64,000 nucleotides of DNA from SZAS-7 sp964514655 (GTDB lineage: Bacteria; Chlamydiota; Chlamydiia; Chlamydiales; FEN-1388). The position numbers and the translations under genes were made by a program. The stretch is from NCBI GenBank assembly GCA_964514655.1, contig CAZEQY010000003.1, positions 118,513 to 182,512 of the forward strand, given 5' to 3'. The notes under the pieces were generated by a model that saw only the letters and a list, made by a program, of their open reading frames with translations, had not been told where the DNA came from and did no database searches. Positions 33,972 through 42,114 of this stretch are shown here, piece after piece; positions within the stretch are counted from its first letter, which is position 1; every line of letters begins with the position of its first letter.

Positions 33972-34688
33972 ATGCGACATACAAATCAGTATCAGAGAAT
34001 TTTGCTAAAGCTTTCGGGTGAAGCGATGATGGGCCAAGGCGCCTATGGAATTCGCGCCGATGCCTGTAGAGCTATTGCCGAGGGGATAAAAGACCTTGTC
34101 GACAATGACATCCAAGTAGGAGTTGTTATTGGCGGGGGAAATATCTTTCGAGGCATTGAAGGATCAAAGCTTGGCATCGGGCGCACGCCTGCAGACCACA
34201 TGGGCATGCTTGCCACTATTATTAATGCAATAGCCATGCAGCAAGCTCTAGAATCTTTAGGCATTGAAGCTGTTGTCATGAGCGCTATATCCTGCCAGCC
34301 AATTGCTGATCCGTATAACTTTAAGCAGGCAATTCATCACCTTGAAAAAAAGCGCGTTGTACTCTTTGCAGGCGGCACGGGAAGCCCATACTTTACAACA
34401 GATACAGCAGCCGCACTTCGTGCATCAGAAATTCAGGCTCAGATACTTCTCAAAGCAACAAAAGTTAATGGCGTCTACTCAAAAGATCCAAAGCAGTACA
34501 AAGATGCTGTACGCTATGAAACCCTCTCTTACGCCGAAGTCCTTGCACAAAAACTAAACGTTATGGATGCTACAGCCGTGGCACTTTGCATGTCAAATCA
34601 AATACCGATACTTGTATTTGACATGTGGGCTACACCAAAATTATCAGAAGTGCTGGTCAACTCTAAATTAGGAACACTCGTACATTAA
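33972..34688 (+). CDS. pyrH: Uridylate kinase (UMP kinase)
   Basis: A 238-residue hexameric UMP kinase of the amino-acid-kinase fold, which makes UDP in pyrimidine nucleotide synthesis. Seen: RILLKLSGEAMMG (phosphate-binding lysine), VVIGGGNIFRG, ADHMGMLATIINAIAMQQAL, FAGGTGSPYFTTDTAAALRA and KVNGVYSKDP. The length is normal. A weak AGGA lies 12 bases before the ATG; a TTGAGT-17-TAGTGT promoter-like pair (33937-33965) ends only 6 bases before the ATG, so the true transcription start is uncertain. frr follows after 18 bases. Confidence 0.96.
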   Translation: MRHTNQYQRILLKLSGEAMMGQGAYGIRADACRAIAEGIKDLVDNDIQVGVVIGGGNIFRGIEGSKLGIGRTPADHMGMLATIINAIAMQQALESLGIEAVVMSAISCQPIADPYNFKQAIHHLEKKRVVLFAGGTGSPYFTTDTAAALRASEIQAQILLKATKVNGVYSKDPKQYKDAVRYETLSYAEVLAQKLNVMDATAVALCMSNQIPILVFDMWATPKLSEVLVNSKLGTLVH

Positions 34689-34706
34689 CATATAGAGCGA
34701 AAACTT

Positions 34707-35258
34707 ATGGATATACTTCAAGATACAAAACAACGCATGCAACAAGCCCTCGACCACTTTAAAGAGGAGCTTCGCGGCCTACGTGCAGGCCGAGCTAACC
34801 CAGCACTTTTAGAACCAGTTACGGTAGAAGTGTACGGCGCACAAATGAAGCTGAAAGAAATTGCCACAATAACCTCTCCAGAGCCTCGTCAGCTTGTTAT
34901 CAACCCATATGACGTCCAAAACGTGCAGCATATTGCAAAATCTATCGACAAAGCAAATCTTGGCGTACGTGCTGTTGTGGAAGGCAAAACTGTGCGCGTT
35001 ATGTTTCCAGAACTTACTCAAGACCGTCGTAAAGACCTTATCGGGCAGGCACATAAAAAACGTGAAGAGTGCAAAGTCACTATTCGCAACGCAAGACGCG
35101 ACTCTAACGAACTTGTAAAAAAGGCCAAAGCCGGCGGCACTATCACTGAAGACGATGTAAAACGCCTTGAGAAACAAATACAGGAGCACACTGATAAAGC
35201 ATGTAAGGATGCAGACGACCTTACGGCAGCAAAAGAAAAAGAAATTTCTACGGTGTAA
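34707..35258 (+). CDS. frr: Ribosome recycling factor
   Basis: A 183-residue RRF, which with EF-G splits the post-termination ribosome. Hallmarks: FKEELRGLRAGRANPALLEP, TVEVYGAQMKLKEIATITSP, NPYDVQNVQHIAKSI, FPELTQDRRKDLIGQAHKK and the C-terminal basic/acidic helix around VRNARRDSN-like VTIRNARRDSNELVKKAK. It is the second gene of the pyrH-frr unit, followed 49 bases later by two tRNA genes on the same strand. Confidence 0.97.
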   Translation: MDILQDTKQRMQQALDHFKEELRGLRAGRANPALLEPVTVEVYGAQMKLKEIATITSPEPRQLVINPYDVQNVQHIAKSIDKANLGVRAVVEGKTVRVMFPELTQDRRKDLIGQAHKKREECKVTIRNARRDSNELVKKAKAGGTITEDDVKRLEKQIQEHTDKACKDADDLTAAKEKEISTV

Positions 35259-35307
35259 ATTCGCTTGCGTAAAATCCTCGCATACGACTAGAATTGGTGC
35301 ACTTTTA

Positions 35308-35382
35308 GGCCCCATCGTCTAGTCTGGCCTAGGACACCGGATTTTCATTCCGTCAACAGGGGTTCGAATCCCCTTGGGGTCA
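35308..35382 (+). tRNA. tRNA-Glu (anticodon UUC)
   Basis: A 75-base cloverleaf. Acceptor GGCCCCA/TGGGGTC with one G-T pair, anticodon loop TTTTCAT with anticodon TTC, T-arm AGGGG-TTCGAAT-CCCCT, discriminator A. The outermost anticodon-stem pair (C-T) is a mismatch. Confidence 0.95.
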
Positions 35383-35403
35383 TTGCCTATTTGGCAATGT
35401 TAT

Positions 35404-35476
35404 GAGTCTTTAGCTCAGCGGTTAGAGCACCTCACTTTTAATGAGGGGGTCGATGGTTCAAATCCATCAAGACTCA
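35404..35476 (+). tRNA. tRNA-Lys (anticodon UUU)
   Basis: A 73-base cloverleaf. Acceptor GAGTCTT/AAGACTC, D-arm AGCTCAGCGGTTAGAGC, anticodon stem CCTCA, loop CTTTTAA (anticodon TTT), T-arm CGATGG-TTCAAAT-CCATC, discriminator A. It lies 21 bases after tRNA-Glu and 28 bases before the sensor kinase start, and is probably co-transcribed with tRNA-Glu. Confidence 0.95.
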
Positions 35477-35504
35477 TAATTTCTTTAGCAGGGACCTTCC
35501 CCCT

Positions 35505-36896
35505 ATGAGCTTCAAACACAAATTTTTTCTTAGCTTCTTTGTCCTCCTTGTTGTCTTTTTAGGATTACTCTTCCCCTTTGTTTCAAGCTCTGTTCAAAAA
35601 ATTGTAAAAAACTCTATGAGCAATCGAGCGCAAGAGCTTGTTGCAAAGCTCCTAGAAGCAGAAGATGAAGAGGGCCTTGTTGCCGTCATTAAAGACCAAA
35701 AGCACTATACCTTCTATCGAATAGCGCTCTTAGATAAAGACGAAAGGCTCCTTCATGACTCTCACACCCACAAGATGATGCGCCCTGTCTTTTTTCCCTA
35801 CCAGTTTACCTCGCACCCTGAGGTGCAAGAAGCCTTAAAAACAGGCGAAGGCTACGCAGAGGAATACTCTCAGATTCTCGGAAGAAAGCTGATATACGTC
35901 GCAAAATGCTTTGATTTTCATAATAAACGCTATGTGCTACGAATTGCCTTTCCCTATGAATATATACAGGAACTAAGAAGTAACTTTGAATTTGGTTTTT
36001 TACTTTTTTCTTCTGTAGTACTTGTTCTTTTTGTGCTGATAGCCGCGTTTATCGTCAGCCGCCTCACGCTACCCATTCGCCAGATAATCGATACTATACG
36101 GCCATTTCAGCAGGGAAAAACTACAGACATCCCCAAAATACAGCTAGAAAACCACCCGGATGATGACTTTAGCCAGCTTGCAAAAACACTGAACACTCAC
36201 TATAAATTTTTAGAAATGAGAAAGGATTTTATTGCAAATGCCTCTCACGAACTTAAAACCCCTATTACCATCATCCAGGGCTTTGCAGAAACCCTTCACG
36301 ACAACGTAACTTTGCCAAAAGAGACTCTTGTAGACATTAGCGAAAAAATCTTTCATAGCTCTTTACGAATGGGTAGAATAATCCACAACCTCCTTACGCT
36401 TGCAAGCATTGAAAACACCCAAGATGCTCAGATAGCTCCATGTGACCTTGTAGAACTTATTGAAACCTGCAAAAACACCCTGCAAAGCGTGCACACAAGT
36501 GCAGAAGTTACGATACACTACAACACAGCCCTTGACTACACCATAAAGGCAGATGAAGCTCTTCTTGAAATTGCCCTCTCAAACCTGCTAGAAAACGCAG
36601 CAAAATACTCAAAAGAAACTCCCAAAATAGAAGTGCATATTGATCGCATGGAAGATTTTGTCAAAATTGCCATTAAAGATAATGGTATAGGAATACCGGA
36701 AAATGATCTTGAGCGCATTTTCGAGAGGTTTTTTCGCGTAAGCAAGATGCAATCAAAAAAAATTGGCGGATCCGGTCTTGGCTTATCTATTGTAGCTACC
36801 ATTGTAGAAAAACATTGTGGCAAAATTTCTGTAGAATCAACACTAGGAAAAGGCTCAACATTTACCATCCACATCAAGGAGCAACCTCATGATTAG
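35505..36896 (+). CDS. Membrane sensor histidine kinase (orphan, PhoR-like)
   Basis: A 463-residue sensor kinase. Transmembrane helices at about 7-28 and 163-188 enclose a roughly 135-residue periplasmic sensor. A HAMP-like linker follows, then HisKA with FIANASHELKTPITIIQGFA (phospho-accepting His248), the N box LSNLLENAAKYSKET, the G1 box KDNGIGIPENDLERIFERFF and the G2 box IGGSGLGLSIVATIV. All catalytic boxes are intact. No response regulator is adjacent, so it is an orphan here and its partner must be encoded elsewhere. Its stop overlaps the ATG of the downstream GT2 gene by 8 bases, a likely coupling. Confidence 0.93.
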   Translation: MSFKHKFFLSFFVLLVVFLGLLFPFVSSSVQKIVKNSMSNRAQELVAKLLEAEDEEGLVAVIKDQKHYTFYRIALLDKDERLLHDSHTHKMMRPVFFPYQFTSHPEVQEALKTGEGYAEEYSQILGRKLIYVAKCFDFHNKRYVLRIAFPYEYIQELRSNFEFGFLLFSSVVLVLFVLIAAFIVSRLTLPIRQIIDTIRPFQQGKTTDIPKIQLENHPDDDFSQLAKTLNTHYKFLEMRKDFIANASHELKTPITIIQGFAETLHDNVTLPKETLVDISEKIFHSSLRMGRIIHNLLTLASIENTQDAQIAPCDLVELIETCKNTLQSVHTSAEVTIHYNTALDYTIKADEALLEIALSNLLENAAKYSKETPKIEVHIDRMEDFVKIAIKDNGIGIPENDLERIFERFFRVSKMQSKKIGGSGLGLSIVATIVEKHCGKISVESTLGKGSTFTIHIKEQPHD

Positions 36897-37686
36897 CGTA
36901 ACAATACTCGCAAAAAATGCTGAGCGTCATCTCCAAAGAGTGCTAGAAGCACTTAGGCGATTTGATGAGGTAATTCTTTTGGACACAGGCTCTACTGATG
37001 CTACCCAGCAAATTGCCAAGCAATTTAGCAACGTCCATATCCACGAAAAGCCATTTACAGGCTTTGGAGAGATGCATAACTTCGCTACAAGCCTTGCTAA
37101 AAATGACTGGATTTTATCTATTGACGCAGACGAAATTGCAACCGATGAACTTGTGGACGAAATTTTTGCCCTCTCTTTAGACCCAGAGTGCGTATATACC
37201 GTATCTCGGCACAACTACTACCGCGGCAAATTTATAAAAGGCTGCGGCTGGTATCCAGACTGCCCAATACGCCTTTATAACCGCACAAAGACAGCCTTCA
37301 CAGATGCAAAGGTGCATGAGTCCATTATTTGCAAAGGAATGCAAAAGCGCGCTCTTATTGCACCACTACTACACTTTCCCTACAACTCAGTGTCTGATTT
37401 TTTAGCGAAAATGCAGAGCTACTCAACGCTTTTTGCAGAGCAGTACCAAGGAAAAAGAAAATCAAGTCTTGTTACAGCACTAGGACATGCCCTTTTTGCC
37501 TTCATCAAAAGCTACATCTTAAAACGAGGCATATTCCTTGGCCATGAGGGCTTTGTCATCTCTCTCTACAACGCCCACACAGCCTACTACAAATACCTCA
37601 AACTCCAAGAGCTCAACTTATTCCTTTTTGTCAAAAGGAGAGGAGATGGCGTTGCCCATGAACGGACGGACCCAGGCGCCAATTAG
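36889..37686 (+). CDS. GT2-family glycosyltransferase (WaaE/LgtF-like)
   Basis: A 265-residue GT-A glycosyltransferase. The start ISVTILAKNAERHLQRVLEA, the nucleotide pocket EVILLDTGSTDATQQIA and the metal-binding DXD in ILSIDADEIATDELV are clear. RHNYYRGKFIKGCGWYPDCP and AKVHESI match the WaaE/KdtX-type beta-1,4-glucosyltransferases that decorate lipopolysaccharide core heptose or Kdo. The acceptor cannot be assigned here. Its 3' end overlaps the convergent membrane-protein gene by 69 bases, so the two C-termini share DNA on opposite strands. Confidence 0.88.
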   Translation: MISVTILAKNAERHLQRVLEALRRFDEVILLDTGSTDATQQIAKQFSNVHIHEKPFTGFGEMHNFATSLAKNDWILSIDADEIATDELVDEIFALSLDPECVYTVSRHNYYRGKFIKGCGWYPDCPIRLYNRTKTAFTDAKVHESIICKGMQKRALIAPLLHFPYNSVSDFLAKMQSYSTLFAEQYQGKRKSSLVTALGHALFAFIKSYILKRGIFLGHEGFVISLYNAHTAYYKYLKLQELNLFLFVKRRGDGVAHERTDPGAN

Positions 37687-38037
37687 GGTGCCGATGAGTA
37701 GTCCCGGTGCTTCGATTAAGAGGGCTAGAACTGCGGCGATGATGATAAAGCCGCGGAAAATGCCTTCGTTTATAATAAACTCTTTAAATGCTGTAACTTT
37801 CTCGAGGATTTCTTGTGAAAAGTAGATGCCTAGTATAAGACCAACGAGTGCACCGCCCAAAAATGGGTTAAAAATCGAAAAAATCAAGCCGCAAAACATA
37901 ATCACATAGGAAATAGACTCAAATAGATTTTCCTTAACAAAGTGAGTCAAATTTTGCTTATTGAGAGTCATTTTTGGCTCTTCTTTCTTTTCTGGCTCTT
38001 TTTGAGGGCTTGGCTCTTTTGATTCCGGTGCTGTCAT
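37618..38037 (-). CDS. Hypothetical membrane protein with charged Pro/Glu/Lys-rich N-terminus
   Basis: A 139-residue protein. A 30-residue charged head (SKEPSPQKEPEKKEEPK) precedes two hydrophobic hairpin regions: SYVIMFCGLIFSIFNPFLGG with ALVGLILGIYF, and FIIIAAVLALLIEAPGLLIG with TLIGAWV. This is a small inner-membrane or Inc-like protein. ATG 38037 has CAGGAGT seven bases upstream, better than an ATG-less extension further upstream. It overlaps the GT2 gene by 69 bases at the 3' end and is divergent from the type II secretion operon. Confidence 0.68.
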   Translation of the reverse strand: MTAPESKEPSPQKEPEKKEEPKMTLNKQNLTHFVKENLFESISYVIMFCGLIFSIFNPFLGGALVGLILGIYFSQEILEKVTAFKEFIINEGIFRGFIIIAAVLALLIEAPGLLIGTLIGAWVRPFMGNAISSPFDKKE

Positions 38038-38125
38038 AGCAACTCCTGTAAAGTGTTCATTTTCCCCTCTATTACACGACAAGGATAAATTTTAGCAAGT
38101 ACTACCAAATAATTGTGTTCAAAAG

Positions 38126-38154
38126 TTGCACTTTTCCTCGTAATATGGTAACCT
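38126..38154 (+). promoter_or_regulatory. Putative promoter of the type II secretion operon
   Basis: TTGCAC (38126-38131), a 17-base spacer and TAACCT (38149-38154) preceded by TGG, forming an extended -10. The first gene starts at 38180, 25 bases downstream. Confidence 0.4.
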
Positions 38155-38179
38155 AACTATATTTTTTGGTAATTTTAGC

Positions 38180-39580
38180 ATGAAAGTACAACCTACTCGT
38201 TTACGCCTTCTTAACCTGCTTCTTGTCGGCATTTTTTTAGGCGTCACTTTTTTTACATGCCTTTCTTGGATAGATATCAAGCATCCCACACTATCTGAGC
38301 CCCTACCTAAACAAAAAGTTTCGCTTCCATATAGCTTTCAACAATCTTCTGAAGCCCACAAGGCCGTAGGTCCGCCATTTTTAGCACTTGAAAAAACCGA
38401 AATAAAAGTCACACTTCCCGATCTACGCAACACCCTACTTTACTTTGGCACAACTGTGCGACCTGATGTATCTGAAGCTGCTCAAATCGTTCAGCTTGGC
38501 ATCCGCGGCATCGCCACCCCTCAGCCTGTTTCTGTAGGTGCTCCAGTTTATCTTAAATATGAATCTAAAGGCGCAGCCGGCAAATGGTCGTTTAGCCCTG
38601 ATAACAAACCAACCCCCGTATGGATACAGGTAAGCCCGCTTGAGAATTCAGCTGAAATTACCGTATTCATGAACGATACTGAAGGCAAAAGCATCACAGA
38701 ACCCGGCGACTTTGCAAAGTTTACCCTTGGACAGATGAATCTTCCATACACAGCTCAAGGGGCTAATAACTTTGAAATAGGCGGGCAGCGCGCCGATGCT
38801 TCTATACTCATCCGCCAAAAGTGCGCATGGTATGGTCAAGACCTCTTTTTACAAGAACTTGGCGATGAAAACACCCGCTTTAGCTTTGAAAAAGAACGCC
38901 TAGACTTTCTTGATCCTGAAAATAGCTATTTCTGCTTTGTAGGTGTAGGAGACTGCCTTGTTTATGAAGATGATCACTGGGAAGAAGTACGCCCAGGGCC
39001 CGATTCTCGCGGAAAACCACTCTTAGTCGTTAAGAAAATTGACGAAAAGAACATCTCCTTTGATCTATGGGACCCTAAAGGCAAAGTACGTATACCTATT
39101 GAACTACACAAAGCGATCATCCAGCCCGGCTTTGCAAATAAGTTTGACCTTAAACTCGTAGGCGCCCGCTCTCGTCAAGACTATATCGCAGAGCTTGGCG
39201 GCGTACGCATGCTCCTTAAGGCTGATGACTGGCTTATCCTCCAAGATAATACCTGGCATAAAATAACAACTCCTGACGAACTCGACGATTTTATCGTAGG
39301 CAACATCCGCGGCCCACTTCTAGTTTTAGAAGGCTCTGAAAAGGTCGGCAACGATGTTGGCCTTATAGGAAGGATCTACGATGTAACCAGAACGCAAGTT
39401 GTGCCTTTACGAATTTCTCTTTTTAAATCCTGGGAACAAGCCGCTCCTGCAGAGACAGTAAAACAAGATGCTGATGATGCAGAAGATGATGACGAGGACG
39501 ATGAAGATGATGATGACGATGATAATGATGATGACGACGAGGACGATGATGACGACGATGATGATGAAGATCTCATCTAG
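38180..39580 (+). CDS. Type II secretion-associated protein (CT573-like) with poly-Asp tail
   Basis: A 466-residue protein at the head of the secretion operon, in the position of CT573 in Chlamydia. One N-terminal membrane segment (LLNLLLVGIFLGVTFFTCLS) anchors a large periplasmic region, with a topology like GspC (anchor plus periplasmic domains), but no HR/PDZ sequence is recognisable. The periplasmic part is beta-rich (PVYLKYESKGAAGKWSF, PGFANKFDLKLVGARSRQDY). The last 37 residues are almost entirely Asp and Glu, ending in DLI. It could be the GspC equivalent linking secretin and inner-membrane platform; this rests on position and topology only. gspD follows after 36 bases. Confidence 0.7.
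   Translation: MKVQPTRLRLLNLLLVGIFLGVTFFTCLSWIDIKHPTLSEPLPKQKVSLPYSFQQSSEAHKAVGPPFLALEKTEIKVTLPDLRNTLLYFGTTVRPDVSEAAQIVQLGIRGIATPQPVSVGAPVYLKYESKGAAGKWSFSPDNKPTPVWIQVSPLENSAEITVFMNDTEGKSITEPGDFAKFTLGQMNLPYTAQGANNFEIGGQRADASILIRQKCAWYGQDLFLQELGDENTRFSFEKERLDFLDPENSYFCFVGVGDCLVYEDDHWEEVRPGPDSRGKPLLVVKKIDEKNISFDLWDPKGKVRIPIELHKAIIQPGFANKFDLKLVGARSRQDYIAELGGVRMLLKADDWLILQDNTWHKITTPDELDDFIVGNIRGPLLVLEGSEKVGNDVGLIGRIYDVTRTQVVPLRISLFKSWEQAAPAETVKQDADDAEDDDEDDEDDDDDDNDDDDEDDDDDDDDEDLI
39474..39577 (+). repeat. Low-complexity GAT/GAC triplet tract (codes poly-Asp/Glu)
   Basis: About 104 bases of GAT, GAC and GAA/GAG triplets that encode the acidic tail of the preceding gene. The triplet tract is a candidate for length variation between strains by slippage. 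Confidence 0.85.
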
Positions 39581-39616
39581 TTTGTCACAAAAGCCCTCAA
39601 CAAATAACGGAGCGCC

Positions 39617-42112
39617 ATGAAACAGAAAAATATACTACTCGGATCGCTAGTTCTTTTTGTACTTTCTCTTCCGCTAGATAGCCTTACGATTTCTGAAAAG
39701 CGACAAAGCCTCACAAGTGGCTCAAGTGGAACAAAAAGTGCAGATGGCAACAGCCTTGCAGAACTAAATGCTGCCCTACAAGCAAAGCACGATGCGCTCA
39801 ACAAACTCTATCTCACCTCGCAAGAAGAATACGCCAAAGCTCTTAAACAAAACACTTCCCCAGAACTTCTAGAAGCACTCTTTAAAGGCTATATAGGCCA
39901 GATCAACGAAGTTAGAAAAGAAGTAAAAGAACTTGAAGACAACTGGAAGCTCCTTTCTCAAGGCGGCCACGAAGCAGAACAAGAAGGCCTTTGGCACCAG
40001 CCGGACACCTCTATAGGCCAGCTTGTTATCGACTATGGCTCCGGCGACTTTATCTACTTGATGCCCCCAGAAATCGCAAGCCTAAAAGTGCATGTAAGCT
40101 CGCAGCTATCTGTGCCAAGAGCTATGTGGAGCGAGATGCTAGAGCTTATTCTTGCAAACTACGGCATAGGTGTAAAGCAGCTTAACCCATTTTTGCGACA
40201 GCTTTTTTTCCTGCGCATAAGCCAGTCTGATGTTGTAGCCATCATCGACGACGCTGAAGAGCTTAAGCTTACTGCCCCAGATGCTCGCATATGCTTTGTT
40301 TTGCAGCCAAATGCCACGGAACTTAAGCGCGTATTTCAGTTCTTGGAAAAGTTCTCACCTCAAGAGCAGATGAACATCCAGGTAATTGGCAACAACATTG
40401 TCATGGTTGGCTACGCAAGAGAAATCCAAGAGATGATGAAGATTTACGACTTTATCTCGCAGCCAAAGCTCAGCCAAGAATATAAGCTTATAGCCCTGCA
40501 AAAAGCCCAAAGTGAAGAAGTAGCCAAAATCCTTCAGGCAATATTTGAAGGAGATGGCTTTAAGTTTTTTGGCGATGGCGGCGGTGAAATAAGCACAAAG
40601 GCAGGCAATATCCCCTTCTTAGGTGGAGATTCCGGCGCTGGCTTTAAAGTACTTACCCTCCAACATCCTACGCAGTCGCTCTTTTTGCTCGGCAAACAAG
40701 AGCAAATAGAAAAAGCGTGCATAATCATCAAAGAAATTGAAGACCGCGTAAGCGAAGCTCAAGATAAAACTGTTTACTGGTATGCCTGCCGCAACTCTGA
40801 GGCCGAAGAGCTTGCAGACGTTTTAGCCCAGGTATACACCAAAATGATCGAAAGCCCGGATGCTTTTGGCGGCAAAAATAAAGATGGCAAGCGAGATAGA
40901 TCTCGCCGTTCTGACTTTAAAAAAGAAGAAATTATTAATAGAACAGACAACGATAAACTTATCGTGTCGCCACCTAAAATTAAGCCTGATGAAACGCGAA
41001 GAAAGGTCTATGAGAAGCACGAAAACTTTATTGTAGACACAAAGACAAACTCGATCGTCATGGTGGTAGAATCATACGTTCTTCCTAAACTTCGCGAGCT
41101 TCTTAAAAAGCTAGATGTACCTAAAAAGATGGTGCAGATTGATGTATTGCTCTTTGAAAAGCGCGTCACTGACAACAACACCTTTGGTTTTAACCTGCTT
41201 AAAATGGGAACAGCAGCTTCTCATAAGCATAGAAGAAGCCTCCTCTGGAATGAAGGTGGCCACGAAAAGAGAAAGCGCAGCAAGCACCACAAACACCACC
41301 ACGACAAGCACGAAGAGCACCATGGTGAACGTGGTATGCTCCAGTTTATCATATCTCGCGCACAAAAGCATGGCATCGTCCCGCCATTTGACCTGGCATA
41401 CAACTTTTTGCTTCGTCAAGATGACATACAGATCAATGCAAACCCAACGGTGACAACTGTAAACCAGGTTCCGGCAAAGATTGCTATTGTCGAGCAGATA
41501 TCCATCAATACGGGCGTTGTTGAAATTGACACAACAAAAGCTACGCGCCTAAAAGACTCCTATAGCCGCGAAGAGTATGGTATCACCATAACTATCACAC
41601 CAACAATCCATGCCAAAATGGATGGCGATGATGAAGAAGACGAAGGCCCTCGATTTATCCACCTCGATACAGACTTAGTCTTTGATACCACCCATGGTGG
41701 CGAAGCAAATCGCCCTGATGTAACGCGCAGAAACATCAAAAACGAAGTTCGCGTTGCCGACGGCGAAACAGTCATCCTAGGTGGTCTACGACGTAAAAAC
41801 GCGCTAGATAACCAAGAACTTGTGCCTTTCCTTGGAGAACTTCCAGGCATTGGAAAGCTCTTTAGCACTACAAGGATGGAAGATTCAACAACAGAGATGT
41901 TTATCTTTATCACACCTCGAATCGTACCTGACAAGCTAGATGAATTTCGCAAAATGCGAAAAGAGGCAATTACTACAAGGCCAGGCGATGTTCCAGAATT
42001 TTTAGAAGCTCTCGTTGAGGCTCGCGAAAAAGATAAGCGCCACCTCTTTGAAAACAGCCTCAAGCTGCTTCTTGGAAGACCGGACAACACCTTTTTAGAG
42101 GGTTCAAAATAA
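39617..42112 (+). CDS. gspD: Type II secretion secretin GspD
   Basis: An 831-residue outer-membrane secretin with signal peptide MKQKNILLGSLVLFVLSLPL. N-domains include repeated KH-like folds (SEEVAKILQAIFEGDGFKFF). The secretin core starts at QIDVLLFEKRVTDNNTFGFN and contains DIQINANPTVTTVNQVPAKI and VADGETVILGGLRRKNALDN, then VPFLGELPGIGKLFSTTRME and FIFITPRIVPD. It differs from standard GspD in a His/Lys-rich insertion within the barrel domain, around residues 535-575 (HEKRKRSKHHKHHHDKHEEH), and a charged insertion near residue 420. It is followed by gspE after 2 bases. Confidence 0.93.
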   Translation: MKQKNILLGSLVLFVLSLPLDSLTISEKRQSLTSGSSGTKSADGNSLAELNAALQAKHDALNKLYLTSQEEYAKALKQNTSPELLEALFKGYIGQINEVRKEVKELEDNWKLLSQGGHEAEQEGLWHQPDTSIGQLVIDYGSGDFIYLMPPEIASLKVHVSSQLSVPRAMWSEMLELILANYGIGVKQLNPFLRQLFFLRISQSDVVAIIDDAEELKLTAPDARICFVLQPNATELKRVFQFLEKFSPQEQMNIQVIGNNIVMVGYAREIQEMMKIYDFISQPKLSQEYKLIALQKAQSEEVAKILQAIFEGDGFKFFGDGGGEISTKAGNIPFLGGDSGAGFKVLTLQHPTQSLFLLGKQEQIEKACIIIKEIEDRVSEAQDKTVYWYACRNSEAEELADVLAQVYTKMIESPDAFGGKNKDGKRDRSRRSDFKKEEIINRTDNDKLIVSPPKIKPDETRRKVYEKHENFIVDTKTNSIVMVVESYVLPKLRELLKKLDVPKKMVQIDVLLFEKRVTDNNTFGFNLLKMGTAASHKHRRSLLWNEGGHEKRKRSKHHKHHHDKHEEHHGERGMLQFIISRAQKHGIVPPFDLAYNFLLRQDDIQINANPTVTTVNQVPAKIAIVEQISINTGVVEIDTTKATRLKDSYSREEYGITITITPTIHAKMDGDDEEDEGPRFIHLDTDLVFDTTHGGEANRPDVTRRNIKNEVRVADGETVILGGLRRKNALDNQELVPFLGELPGIGKLFSTTRMEDSTTEMFIFITPRIVPDKLDEFRKMRKEAITTRPGDVPEFLEALVEAREKDKRHLFENSLKLLLGRPDNTFLEGSK

Positions 42113-42114
42113 TA

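Noticed and set aside
34809..35315. 168-residue antisense frame opposite frr
   Set aside because: Phe/Cys-rich translation typical of the reverse strand of a helical charged gene; frr is unmistakable.
39376..39576. Antisense open frame coding poly-serine
   Set aside because: It is the reverse complement of the GAT/GAC tract that codes the acidic tail of the secretion-associated protein; low complexity alone keeps it open.
41560..42090. 176-residue antisense frame opposite the end of gspD
   Set aside because: Ser/Arg-rich shadow of the conserved secretin domain.
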